NCBI GenBank assembly: GCA_964036665.1 | Contig: OZ038532.1 | Coordinates: forward strand, 22,905,037-22,969,036 | Reading direction: 5' to 3' | Origin: Gordius sp. MW1 | Lineage: Eukaryota; Nematomorpha; Gordioida; Gordea; Gordiidae | Length of the DNA stretch: 64,000 nt | The notes under the pieces: model-generated | Database searches by the model: none | Told to the model about the DNA's origin: nothing | The model's input: only the letters and a program-made list of their open reading frames with translations | Shown: positions 22,900 through 33,261 of the stretch, piece after piece | Numbering within the stretch: the stretch's first letter is position 1 | Layout: each line of letters starts with the position of its first letter | Translations under genes and position numbers: made by a program

Positions 22900-23035
22900 T
22901 TTAACGGGCCTTAAGTATAACTAGGCCCGGCCCGAGCCCGTTAAGCTATATATAGGCACGTCCAGGCCCGGCGTTTTATTTTTAACAAAAAGCCCGCCCA
23001 AGCCCGGCCCGCGGGTCGGGCCGTTCAGGTCTCTA
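22900..23035. repeat. CCCG-rich hAT-like end
   Basis: GGCCCGGCCCGAGCCCG and GCCCGGCCCGCGGGTCGGGC, ending ...CAGGTCTCTAATA. In reverse complement the end is TAGAGACCTGAACGG, like the CAGAGACC ends at 7785 and 31755. Its partner end was not found. Confidence 0.4.
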
Positions 23036-25309
23036 ATAACAATTATTGGGTTAAGCGAATAATAAAATGGGGAGAGAGGAAATCTTTTTAAAATAAGAAT
23101 AACAACGTTTCACATGCTATGAGAGATAAGGAAGAGGAAATAGGCGATATGTCACATAAGACATAAGTAATTAACACATTTGCTGAGCAGATTAATTGCA
23201 ATATGTCACATAATTAATTAACACATTCGTTGAGCAAAACGGATAAGCAACTTGCTATCAGCAATTGCTCGTTAAAAACTACTTTTATTTAAAGTTGTAA
23301 ATAAGCTAATATTCCTACTGCTTGAGCTTGTACATGCTGTTACGACTTAACCCCTCAAGCATTTTACCTTTCTTGATGACAAAGCTTATGCGTCCAAGCA
23401 GATATGCTAGCTGGGTGTTTACGCAATTCGGAGCATAACAGCAACTTTACTACTATATATCGGATAACTGCTAAACTGCCTAAATCATTCCCTGCAAATT
23501 AATGATGACCGTTGCTTACTTCTACTTTATCTGATTCCGGCCAAAGGCTAAAATTCTGGTTAATTGCTATTTATATTTGCTGATTTGTTCTTTTGTCAAT
23601 TTGTCTAGGTTGCTGCTTTAAAACGGATGATTGCGAAACATGCACATTAATGACGACCCTCGTTTACTCATACTTTATCTGACCTCGGCCACCACAATCC
23701 ATTTTTATTTTTGTGCTCGCATGTTTTGCATTTATGGTTAACTTAGTTTCAGGTATATAAAAACTAAACTTTATCCAAAAATAAATATTAAAGACCGCTG
23801 ATTGGCTTTAAATTTTTCCCTCTAGATTTGCCCCGCCCCCCTCCTCCTTTTTACCCTCTCGCAAAAAAGAGACTTCTTTTTTGCCCAACTATGACATAAT
23901 GATGAGCTCTAATAAGAGCGAAAACGTTATATATCTGTTATAATTTTCGAGTCACATGCTAAAAAAAGAAGATATATATAGTCAAATTAGTCTAATTAAA
24001 ATTGCCTGTAGATGGCGCTAATAAGAATATAATTGCGGCATTAATATTATCTTCTTCAAAATACTTTCCACTTTGTTACGTCATAATGATTTCCCTATTT
24101 TCCTTCAATCAAACGTTCATACTTAAATATAAACAGCAAATATGAACATAATAAAAAATTGATATATTTGCGTGCCCCAAAACGCTTTGGTTACTTTATG
24201 CAAAAACGCCAAAAGTCTTTTAATAATTTTTACTCAGAAATTTTTTTGATAGTTTTATTTATCAAAAACGCCAAACGCTGAAGGTCTACCAAAAAATTTA
24301 ACCTGACACTATAAGGCTTTGCAAAAATATACTCATTACTAAGCTTCCACACCCTGGAAATAGCAGCCAGTCGTTTTCAGAACACTAATACATGCCTCAG
24401 AAATCCTTTGCTTACGTGTAGGAAAGCCACCCATTTCCCCTAGCGATTAAGTACCAATTCCTACTCCACACCATCTTAAGTATAATACAGAATAACCATT
24501 GCCCTAACAACTTTGAAACTTAGGTATGGTCAAACTTTTCATACCATGGTCCAGAGAAGCTAAACGCAAATAGAGGAATCTTATCTAAACATAAAGAGTT
24601 TAAATTTGAGTTTTATTATTTATTTCAATCAGAACTAGTAACATTGACATATAAGGTGCCATCAGTCTCACCACCAGTAATCGCAAAATCATGCCTTTAA
24701 GAACTGGGGCCACCATTAGTATTTTTAATCAATACAGCATAACTAGCTTATTTGAAATTCATCTGCTTCAAAAACATCGACTAGTGGGTAGGGATGTAAT
24801 GGGCGCGCCGAGGGGTCAGCCCCATCCACATTGATAGTCTCCTCTTTTTTAAGACTTACAATGTAGGTTTTCTGCAAAACGACCATTAATATATTCTTAT
24901 AGAGACTCGGATGTGCCATCAAGTATATGCTTAGGGGGTGTTAGCTAGTTGTGCTTTTCAACAACACGCTGTGTGGTGTGCTCTGCAGTCATATATAAAT
25001 AATCTATGCTTCATAAATGTAGTTATGCCACATGGAACGTTGCTATAAAATGAAGAACGCTTGCTCCATAGTAATATTATCTAAAATTTAAGACCATAGG
25101 GAAGGAAATCAAAACGGGACCTTACACTAGGGAAGCGCATCTCACGCTAGACGGTGTACTAAGTATTTACTCCTTTTAACCCAGATTTTAAATGACTCGC
25201 TATATAACAACACTACAAGGGGCGGATTTAATGGCTGTGGTCCTCCACATATTCTCGGGTAATAAAACTAACATTTTAATTAAGGGATTGTCTTAAAAAC
25301 TAACCAACT
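23036..25309. other. repeat-derived DNA, no gene seen
   Basis: 23440-23850 contains blocks shared with 13890-14060 and 9180-9200 (CTTTATCTGA..CCGGCC, GACCGCTGATTGGC). 24340-25250 is less AT-rich and has no recognisable exon or long open frame. No RNA gene was identified. Confidence 0.35.
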
Positions 25310-26240
25310 TTGTAAACAGCCAAAAGACGGTCAAAAAGGATATAAATTCATAAGAGACAAAAAAACGAAAGAAATTTCGATTCACACTTTGGCTTGGTCA
25401 TTGTTTTCCATTGGTCATCAGTCAGGAGACGGGCAAAAAGGATATAAATTCATAAGAGTCAAAAAAACGAAAAAAATTTCGATTTACACTTTGGGCAATG
25501 GTCATTTTTCCTACTTGTTAGAGCCAGCGGACGGCTAAAAAATCCAATATTATCAATGTTATTAATAATAACAATCAATGTTAGGCTAATAAAAAAAATT
25601 TGCCCTAACCGAGATTCGAACTCACATTAGTACAGTCATAGTTCCTTTTAAAAGGGGGGGGGGGGTATTGCCACGGGGAAAGTGGAGAAACTTTACTGTA
25701 GGTTTAAATGAGGCAGCAAAAAACTAATAGGCTTCAAAAAACGAAAAAAATTCGATTCACGCTTTGGCCAATGGCCATTTTTTCTATTGGTCAGCAGCCA
25801 GGACACGGTCTATAAATACATAAAAGCCAAATATAGCATTTAAAAAAAGAAACAAAAATTTCGATTTACACTTTGGCCAATGGTCATTTTTTCCTTTGGT
25901 CAGTAGCCAGCCACGGCCAAAAAGCCTACATTATCAATGTTATTAACAACTAACAAGAACAATATATTATCAATGTTAGGTTAATAAAAAAAATTGCCCT
26001 CGCCTAGATTCGAACCCATATTAGTAGAGGCATGGGCCTTTGTAGGGAGGCACAGGGACCCATATCAGTAGAGGCATAGGCCCTTGTAGGGGGACACAGG
26101 GTAATTATTAATGTTAGATTAATTAGAAAAAAATTTGCCCTCGCCGAGATTCGAACGCATAAGTAGAGGCAAGGGCCTTTGTAGGTGGGGCACAGGGATC
26201 GTACTCAGGATGGCTTAAACGAATTCCAAGTGGTCTCAGT
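25310..26240 (-). repeat. dispersed repeat of the GGCTGCTGACCAATGG family, copy 2, with tRNA-like head
   Basis: This is the reverse-oriented relative of 660-1260. Units of 110-120 bp contain CCAATGGTCATTTTT and TTGGTCAGCAGCCAG. Between 25600 and 26210 a head module appears three times (GATTCGAACCCATATTAGTAG, GGGCCTTTGTAGG). In reverse complement it holds GGTTCGAATCT, a B-box-like sequence, before GGCGAGGGCAA. A tRNA-derived SINE head is plausible but no complete A box plus B box was confirmed. Confidence 0.55.
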
Positions 26241-26319
26241 GGTAAACACGACGAATAAAAAACGAAAAGCTACGTGACCGTGCGTGACATTCGGTGCGTG
26301 ACAGTAAACAATGGAAAGT

Positions 26320-26345
26320 GAGCCCATAAATTGCATAGCAATTAA
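26320..26345 (+). repeat. dispersed hairpin motif, copy 6
   Basis: GTGAGCCCATAAATTGC then ATAGCAATTAA, preceded by CGTGAC-type short repeats (26275-26302). Confidence 0.7.
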
Positions 26346-27843
26346 AAATCATCAAAAGGTATGACACCTGCTTCGTTCTCATCGTACTAATTCTAAAGTA
26401 ATCTAACATACTTATCAAACCCCTAGTGGCATACGGTCCATTGCCATGGGTTTAATCTTCCGGCACACATGTGCAAAGGTTACAATATCATATCGAGGTA
26501 AACGACATTTTTATTACTCCCCCCCCCCAACAAATATTAATGTTCAAGGTAGCTCTAAAATGAATCACATGCGGTAAAAATATTTTGCTACCAATCTTAA
26601 ACAAACAATGCCAAATTCGATTTCAAAAATGCGTTTACGTATTTTATCAACCGCACTTAACAAGTTTTCTAATAATATAATCTAAAAAAATCCAAGGGTT
26701 TGTGTTAATATAATATTAAGATTAGACTATTTTTTTGTCCCAATACATTATTCAACTTTTTAAATTTACACCAAATTAATGCGTATATATCAAAGACGTG
26801 TTGGATTTTTTAAATAAGTTTTAATGGATGAAATGAAAAAAGATATCAATTAATCGTACGAATAGGGGAGTTGACATATTTAGAGGGAATTGCCTATAAC
26901 GCTTAAATGTCTTCATATTAGGTTTTAAGGTAGAAATATAGTTAAAGATAAAATGCATTGCCTTGATATTGTCTTAAAGTGTAAAAGTGGATATGATTGT
27001 TGCTCCTTTATAATGTTACCCATCATTAATGCTTACAAAATAGTAATAATTATTATTGAATTAATATCATTAATCGACCAATTTCCTGTATATCATGGAG
27101 ACATCAAGGACGCCTATGTAATTAATTATATTCACACATGTCATTTTAATTTGGATTTACTTCTTATAGAATTATCTGAAAAAATATAATTATTTGATTC
27201 ATCAAGTAAATCAGGATACAGAAATACTAAGATCCAATGAATTGAAAGATTTTCAAAGAATGGTCCATATAAGCGAAACAGGTTTTAATAGTTACTTTTA
27301 AATATTTAAGGAATAAAGAATTTATTTAATTTATTAATGACAAAAACCAATATATTAACTGACAGTCTGATAAAAATTAATCCAATTCATTTTGACAAAC
27401 TTATCCAAAAAGCTCGGGGTTTATAGTTTCTCTATTAAAAACATTTAGCAATTTAAAATCGTATGAAATTGGTAAAAAGGTCTATGCTTGCTAAGTGAGC
27501 TTTAAAGTTATAATGCACGCTACCCATATATTATCACTGGTAGATCAGGTTGGCTTCATTTTCGTAGAACTTTATATCTGTTTAACATTTTCCTGAAATT
27601 AAGCTGCTTTTGTCTTTATCACAAATCTCTTGTCACCTTAAGAAAAGCTCAAAATATTAAATATTAAAGCACTGATCATTTGAAACCACTTGCTGAGTTT
27701 TTAAATATTAATTACACTATTAAATAAAAAATCAATCGCGAATCGTTTAACAAACTTTAGAGTCCTCGTCTTGAGCACAAATATTTTGCGTTTTATTAGT
27801 CAAATACTTGCAGAAGTAAGCGTTTGTGCACTTAAGAATGTAC
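26346..27843. other. no gene seen
   Basis: AT-rich. Short open frames (for example 26953-27189) show no conserved motif. There is a C run near 26518. Confidence 0.4.
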
Positions 27844-28120
27844 TAGCGAAGCGAAAAATACGAGAAAATCTCAATCTGCTCTCTGTTCCCCGAGACTTTA
27901 AAGAATTGAGCCGAGATCGGGAGGAGAATTTAGATCCCGAGACGAGACGATAGGAGATTTTATCAGCGAGTTGGCCTTAAAATATTTTTATGCAACATCA
28001 TAATCATAATGTAGAGTAAATTTAGTTGTGTATTTTTTATTTTATGATTCACATTTAGGATGCTAAATGTGAATTAATATAACTGAAATACCATTGATGT
28101 TGGGTATTTTACATACCCAA
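27844..28120 (+). mobile_element. truncated left end of the CGAGAC-rich hAT family
   Basis: TAGCGAAGCGAAAAATACGAG is a diverged form of the TAGTGATGCGGAAAAAC end at 34961. It is followed by GAGACGAGACGA repeats (27895-27955) and then ATTTTATGATTCACATTTAGG..TAAATG, which matches 35165-35200. The rest of the element is missing. Confidence 0.6.
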
Positions 28121-28183
28121 TTAGCCCCATAAAATTTAAATTTTAATTTTAGTTTGTTGAATAATATATGAGTGGCTTAGAGG

Positions 28184-28780
28184 TAGAGCCCTGCAAAATA
28201 AAATTTCTTCGGCCCAAGCCCGACGTTTCAATTTCCATTTTGCCCGAGCCCGGCCCGAGGCGAAAGAATTTTTTTTATTCTTGGCCCGACCCGAGCCCTA
28301 GACTGACCCGCTTTTTAAAACACTTTTAAAATTATTTATTTTTGAAATTTATTTCACCATTTAAATATAAAATGATTAAATTGTTACTATCTTATTTAAA
28401 ACTAGGATAGGTTTGAGATAAAAAATCGATTTTCACTTTCTACGATTTATTCATTTAATAATTTAAAATTAAAACTAAAAATCCCACTATATAAAATATA
28501 TTTTAACAGTTTCAAATAAAAAACTTTTTCAAATATTTACTTTTTAATTTTAAAATTCTAACAGATACTATAAATATACTTAAATACTAGAATAAGATTT
28601 GTAATTTAGGTCAAAACATTATAATAGACAGGGAAAAAGTTTAAGTTTGAAGCTAAATTATCTACGCTGTGCGAAGATAATTATTTGCTATCGAGTTGAG
28701 TTTATTTAACTCCTATTTTATGAAAGATAATTTTGCTTTAGCTAACGGGTCGGGCTCCGGGAGGCCCATGCAGAGCTCTA
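28184..28780. mobile_element. hAT-like MITE, 597 bp, with 8-bp target duplication
   Basis: Ends TAGAGCCCTGCA and ...TGCAGAGCTCTA (inverse TAGAGCTCTGCA) are flanked by CTTAGAGG (28176-28183) and CTTAAAGG (28781-28788), 8 bp with one mismatch. Subterminal sequence is CCCG-rich (GCCCGAGCCCGGCCCGAGG; CGGGTCGGGCTCCGGG). There is no coding content. Confidence 0.8.
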
Positions 28781-29000
28781 CTTAAAGGACATGTCACTAT
28801 ATATTCATATTTATATCCTTAGCATTAATATATAATTTAAACATAATGACTAAAATGAGTTCCGATGAAGCAGTAATCTTACTAAGCATTTTTAAATTTC
28901 TCAACATTTTTTTTTTTTTTTAAGATAAAATTTGTATATTGATATATATTTAAACATAATATTAAATGGTACAATATATAATAATGATATTAAAAAAACA

Positions 29001-30590
29001 TTATATGAGTAATATGTTTTCATCTTCCTCTTTTAGAAGAGGCCAGGAATCCAAAAAAGATTTGAAATTAAATTTTGCAATTAAGATGGCTATTGATTGT
29101 TTTAATAAAAATGCGGGGGAATATTTGGAGGGAGGGGATCGCCTGCCTATTTTTTTGAATAAAGCCAACGCCATTTTTCCATAGGATCCTGAACAGGAGG
29201 AAACTATTGGGATAAAAATACTAGAGTCCAAAAGGGCCTTGTATTTTTGGAGCTTGCGTTCTTCGGCGAGGGCCATGGGGTCATAATTAAGATTAGAGGG
29301 GGCAAATAGGTCTATGCATGTAAAATCCCACTTTAAAAGGAGACCATTTTCCCATGGGACTAGCGATGAACCGTCAGGACGCATTCGACCTTCAAGGGCA
29401 GGATCTGAAGGTTCAAGTATGGATGGAATTTGGGCCTTTCTAAGGGCTGACTGGATAATAGAATTAATTTGAGTGTCGCAAGTGTCTAAATTTATTAAGT
29501 CAGCAGTGTAACGGGTAGCGTGCTTCTTCATCCACAGGCAGGTTGCAATTTTTACAGGCATATGCCTTTGTGTATTTATTCCAAGGCGTAGTGCTACATT
29601 GTAGGATAGCTCGCAATCCTCTAACATCATATTGGAAAACCTGCTAGGAAAAGCCTCTAGCCATTCATGTCCAGATTTATCAAACACCAAAGATCTAAGG
29701 TTGTAATGTTGTTTGGTATCGCAGCTCGAAAGGAGATAAGCAACGGAGCGCGAAACCAAACATGCATCCCAATCCTTTTGATTTGGTGTTTGTGGTGGTG
29801 AGCTTTCTGGTAGAACATTTAAATTCCAAAGGGATAGGGCCTGTATAAATGTTTCATCAAGGGGGTATGAGATTAGTTTGGCGACGATGGATTTTGAGGA
29901 TAAGTGGGATGATATAAATGAGGCCAAGGATAAGGAGCTTGGTGAACGAATTCCCAGACCCCCAGATTTTGTTGGTAATGTGGCTTGTAGCCAGGTGTTA
30001 GTATCGAATGATAAGTTCAGGGTGGATTCGATGACAGATTTTATGTGGGTTTCGAAATTATGTAAAATATGCGTATGCAAAAATGCGCTTGTTGATCGGA
30101 AGCAAAATAATATTTTGGCTATATTAAAGTAGTTTTTCAATATGTAAAATGCGTGATGGGCGGGCATAAGCTTAAAAATTTCATTTTTACATTTTAAATT
30201 TTTAAGGTTATTGTCGAGATAACTTCTTACGCATTCAGGACCGCCTATTGGAGAACCTAGTAAAAATACCTCGTCCTTCTCGAGGCGTAGAAAAGATGCA
30301 AAGGATGGGTGGATGTCAGTTGTGCTGTCAGAATAAATTTCGCATTTTGTCGCGTTTAATGATAGGTTAAGTTTTATGTAGTATTCATTAATAATGTTAA
30401 GAGCTTTGATTAGTTCTTCCGTGGTGCCTGATAGGGTGGCATTGTCGAGATACCATACGTTTAACCTCAAACTGCATTTGTCGTTGATTTCATCTATTAA
30501 TGGTTTGATGGCCATACAAAATAAGGGGGGGGGGGCCAATAGGGTCCCCCTGTTAAATGCCCTCAGATGAATCAATGAAAAATTGTCCAA
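29001..30590 (-). pseudogene. non-LTR reverse transcriptase, C-terminal half, restriction-like endonuclease type
   Basis: A 529-codon open frame starts inside the RT palm. YLDN stands where the catalytic YLDD is expected. Thumb and linker follow (LLGSPIGGPE, TLPTKSGGLGIRSP), then a C-terminal segment RPDGSSLVPW with a following Asp about 15 residues later (LKWDFTCID), like the K/R-PD...D motif of restriction-like endonucleases in R2/NeSL/Hero-type elements. The Cys residues that normally precede it are largely lost. Upstream, YGTPSILKFG and GDPIG lie in other frames, with a stop and a C run at 30522-30535. These breaks and the YLDN change mark a dead copy. Family assignment rests on motifs only. 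Confidence 0.7.
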
Positions 30591-31921
30591 ATTTTAAAAT
30601 AGACGGGGTGCCATAACTTAAAAGAATATAGTTGGCATTCATCCTGATGTGATCATATGTTTAATAGGTGAGTTAATAAAATAACTACAAAATTTGGCTG
30701 CTGACTAAAGTATTTATAGCACCCAAGCCACTTGTGTGCCTGCCCGATTGCCTTCATAAGCATTGGATTAAATGATGAGTCTACCAGGGGTGTTATGCTT
30801 GACCTCATGGTTAACCTCTAAAATTCTCAAGCCAAAAATTACATTGTGCATTTGTTCTGCCATTTATATTACCTAACGCATTATAGAGGTAGAATTGACA
30901 TGAGATTTGTGATCCACTGAGTGCGATTTTTCCACTAAAATATAGGAAGAAAAGGCTTATAAATAAAAAAATATTTTAGCGCTAAATTATTCAAGAAATG
31001 GTAAATATTTTTGGACATCATTTATATAGCATTGGCAAAAAAATAAGAAAAAATATGATAAGACAAGTTTTTTAACCCTTTGATATACCGTCATCAGTTC
31101 TCCTAAAGAATTTCTTCATGCTTATTATGTTGTATTAAAAACTTGAAAGGTACGAGGGGATACTTTTTACCCTTACATGTTTCGCCCCCCCCCCTAATTG
31201 AACTTTTGAACGTTTCGCCCCCCCCCTAATCCAAAACCTGGCTACGCCCATGTAAGTAATTTGTTGCATACATTAAACGTAAAAGCACTAATAAATGCAG
31301 AATTGTTAGTGGAATGGTAACATAAGAGTCTTTAAGTTTTCAAAAAACGGCACACATATAATTTTATATCTAATAGTTTTACAATTAAAATGTAAACGAT
31401 TTTATTATGGTGTAAAACCCAAGGGACCCAGCTAGTTTCGTAAATGACATATTTATAAAGGCCTTTGTCTAAAAAAATGCTTCGCTAATTTATTTTATTT
31501 TTTTCATATATAAAATATCTTAAATAAATCAAGGAAAAAATAAGTTAGTATATGCTCTAGCTTAGTTCCTTTATGAACATTGCATAATGTGTTTTATTTT
31601 ATACAAATAAATAATTTTTGAGCAACGTCGACTTGTTTTTAATAGTGGAGGCCTGATGCTGCGTAATTTTTGGGTTGAATCTGGGGATTGGGTGCGGACC
31701 GAAAAAATAATTTTGTGCGGGCATGGGGCGGGCTTAACCCTAAAATTTGGTTAATGTAGGTCTCTGTTCCTAGTGTTAAAGGGGAGGAACTGGGGCAATT
31801 TGTCAATGTAAAAAGAGAGGGATAAATTTATTTTGTATATTACTCCAAAATTAATAATGCTAGGATTTGCGGATGACTTTAGTTGTTAAACCATGTCATT
31901 AAAACGGGGGAGGGGCTGGAG
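30591..31921. repeat. decayed repeats, no gene seen
   Basis: 30591-30660 is the decayed continuation of the reverse transcriptase (- strand). 31170-31255 (TTCGCCCC..CTAATTGAAC, CAAAACCTGGCTACGCCCATG) matches the inner inverted region of the 15.7-21.6 kb hAT element (18170-18260), so it is a fragment of a related copy. 31620-31760 is a CCCG-rich hAT-like end closing with GTAGGTCTCTG. Confidence 0.4.
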
Positions 31922-32604
31922 TAGAGGTGTGCGTGGGCCGGGCCAGTCCACGGTCTTTAGTCCCAAATCTGACCCGCAGGCCGGCCCGGCCTCTGTTAAG
32001 TAAAAAGTGGGGGCCGGGCATGGGTCAAGATTAGTAAAAGAGTTAGGACGTTATATTGCTTATTTTCAAAATTATCGGTTTAAGAATGAAGGAATGCATG
32101 TAATAATTTATAAGAATTAAAATTTTATTTAATATTATATAGGTCTAAAATTCTAAATTATTAAAGGCAGTAATTTATAGAGCACTATAATGAATAAATT
32201 TATATTTTTTTTCTTGGTCCAATTTTAAAAATTAAGGTTAAAGTCATATTTGCTAACAAATTTATTTTAATCACCAGACTTTTTATATATTTCAGCCATC
32301 AGCGCCACTAGTGAGGGCACTTTCAGTAAGGTAAGTAGTCTCATAAAACAAAAAAGGACCAAATTAAAGCCCAATAAATTAGAAATTTTTTTATGTTTAA
32401 ATAACATTATTAAATTATAATTTTGTATGTTCCCTAGATTAGTAACTCTATATACAACATTATAAAAGAAATGCAAACAATGTGCGCTTGTTCTTAATTA
32501 TTGCGGGCCTGCTGGTCTTAGTTTTTGCTGACCGGGTGCGGGCCGAAAAATATATAGTGCGGGTATGGGTCAGATCACAATATTTTTGCCCATGCACAAC
32601 TCTC
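31922..32604. mobile_element. hAT-like MITE, 683 bp
   Basis: Left end TAGAGGTGTGCGTGGGCC; right end in reverse complement GAGAGTTGTGCATGGGC. Flanks are GGCTGGAG and GGCTAAAA, consistent with an 8-bp duplication that has since gained three G-to-A changes. Short coding-like remnants inside (AISATSEGTFSK near 32292-32335) resemble the hAT C-terminal SERLFSKAG motif. Confidence 0.6.
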
Positions 32605-32859
32605 GGCTAAAATTTAAAAGCTTTATTGTGTACGCTGTATAAAGAAATTTATTTGATGCAAGTTGGGTTTAATCCTATTCTATAGATGACTTATTAGGAC
32701 CGGACTCGGGCTTGGGGTAGGGCTGTCCCATCAGCCTGGACTCAAGCCCGGGGCTTAAGAGAGGGAGCCCAATTTTGCAAAATTAAATACAAGGTTTAAG
32801 TAATTTTCAATATATATTAAAAACTACTTAAGTTCGATAATTTTTTTATTTAATAACCC

Positions 32860-33050
32860 TTATTTCTTTTTATAAGTTATTATTTTTTATTTATTATTTG
32901 TTTTCGCCGTATAAATTTTGAAAAAGGGACAAAAACGCTTATTTTGCAACTTTTTACCCAATTATAATTGATCAATAGGAAAAAACGAAAAACATATTGT
33001 GCTCTCCACATTTTACAAGTCGATTATTTGTTGTACTGTGTTATTATGTT
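32860..33050 (+). repeat. dispersed repeat shared with 43590-43770
   Basis: Both loci share, in order, TTTTCGC.GTATA, AAACGCT.ATTT.GCAACTT, CCCAATTAT, GGGAAAAAC/GGAAAAAACGAAAAACAT and TTGTTGT.CTGTGTTATTAT. Non-coding, class unknown. Confidence 0.4.
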
Positions 33051-33261
33051 AAAAATAGTAAAAACATAACTCCTCCTCACTAGAAATGTATTATTAATTA
33101 AGTTAAGGCTTTTAAAATTCATACTAAATTTTTGTTTTATGGGAATGACTTTTTGTTTTAATTTACTTATTTTAAATTTTCATATATTATACACTGTAGG
33201 CTGTAACCAGTTGATATGCAAATTAATGTATAAATAAAGTGCTTTGTATCGTCTTCCCCAG

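Noticed and set aside
23890..23945. Hammerhead-ribozyme-like core TGATGAGCTC-TAATAA-GAGCGAAA
   Set aside because: Stem II and GAAA are right, but the invariant C before TGATGA is A, the bases after GAAA do not form a proper stem III closing on a GTC cleavage site, and stem I cannot form. At best it is a dead relic.
25600..26210. tRNA genes suggested by GATTCGAACCC (inverse B box)
   Set aside because: No cloverleaf, anticodon arm or acceptor stem could be built. The motif repeats as part of a dispersed element, so at most it is a tRNA-related SINE head.
26953..27189. Hydrophobic 78-codon open frame as a membrane protein
   Set aside because: It is A/T-composition driven, has no conserved motif and lacks splice or neighbour support.
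32267..32476. Exon-like AG...GTAAGT segment near 32300 as an MMP pro-domain exon
   Set aside because: It lies inside a hAT-like MITE, and its translation (ATSEGTFSK) fits a hAT C-terminal remnant, not a metalloproteinase pro-domain.
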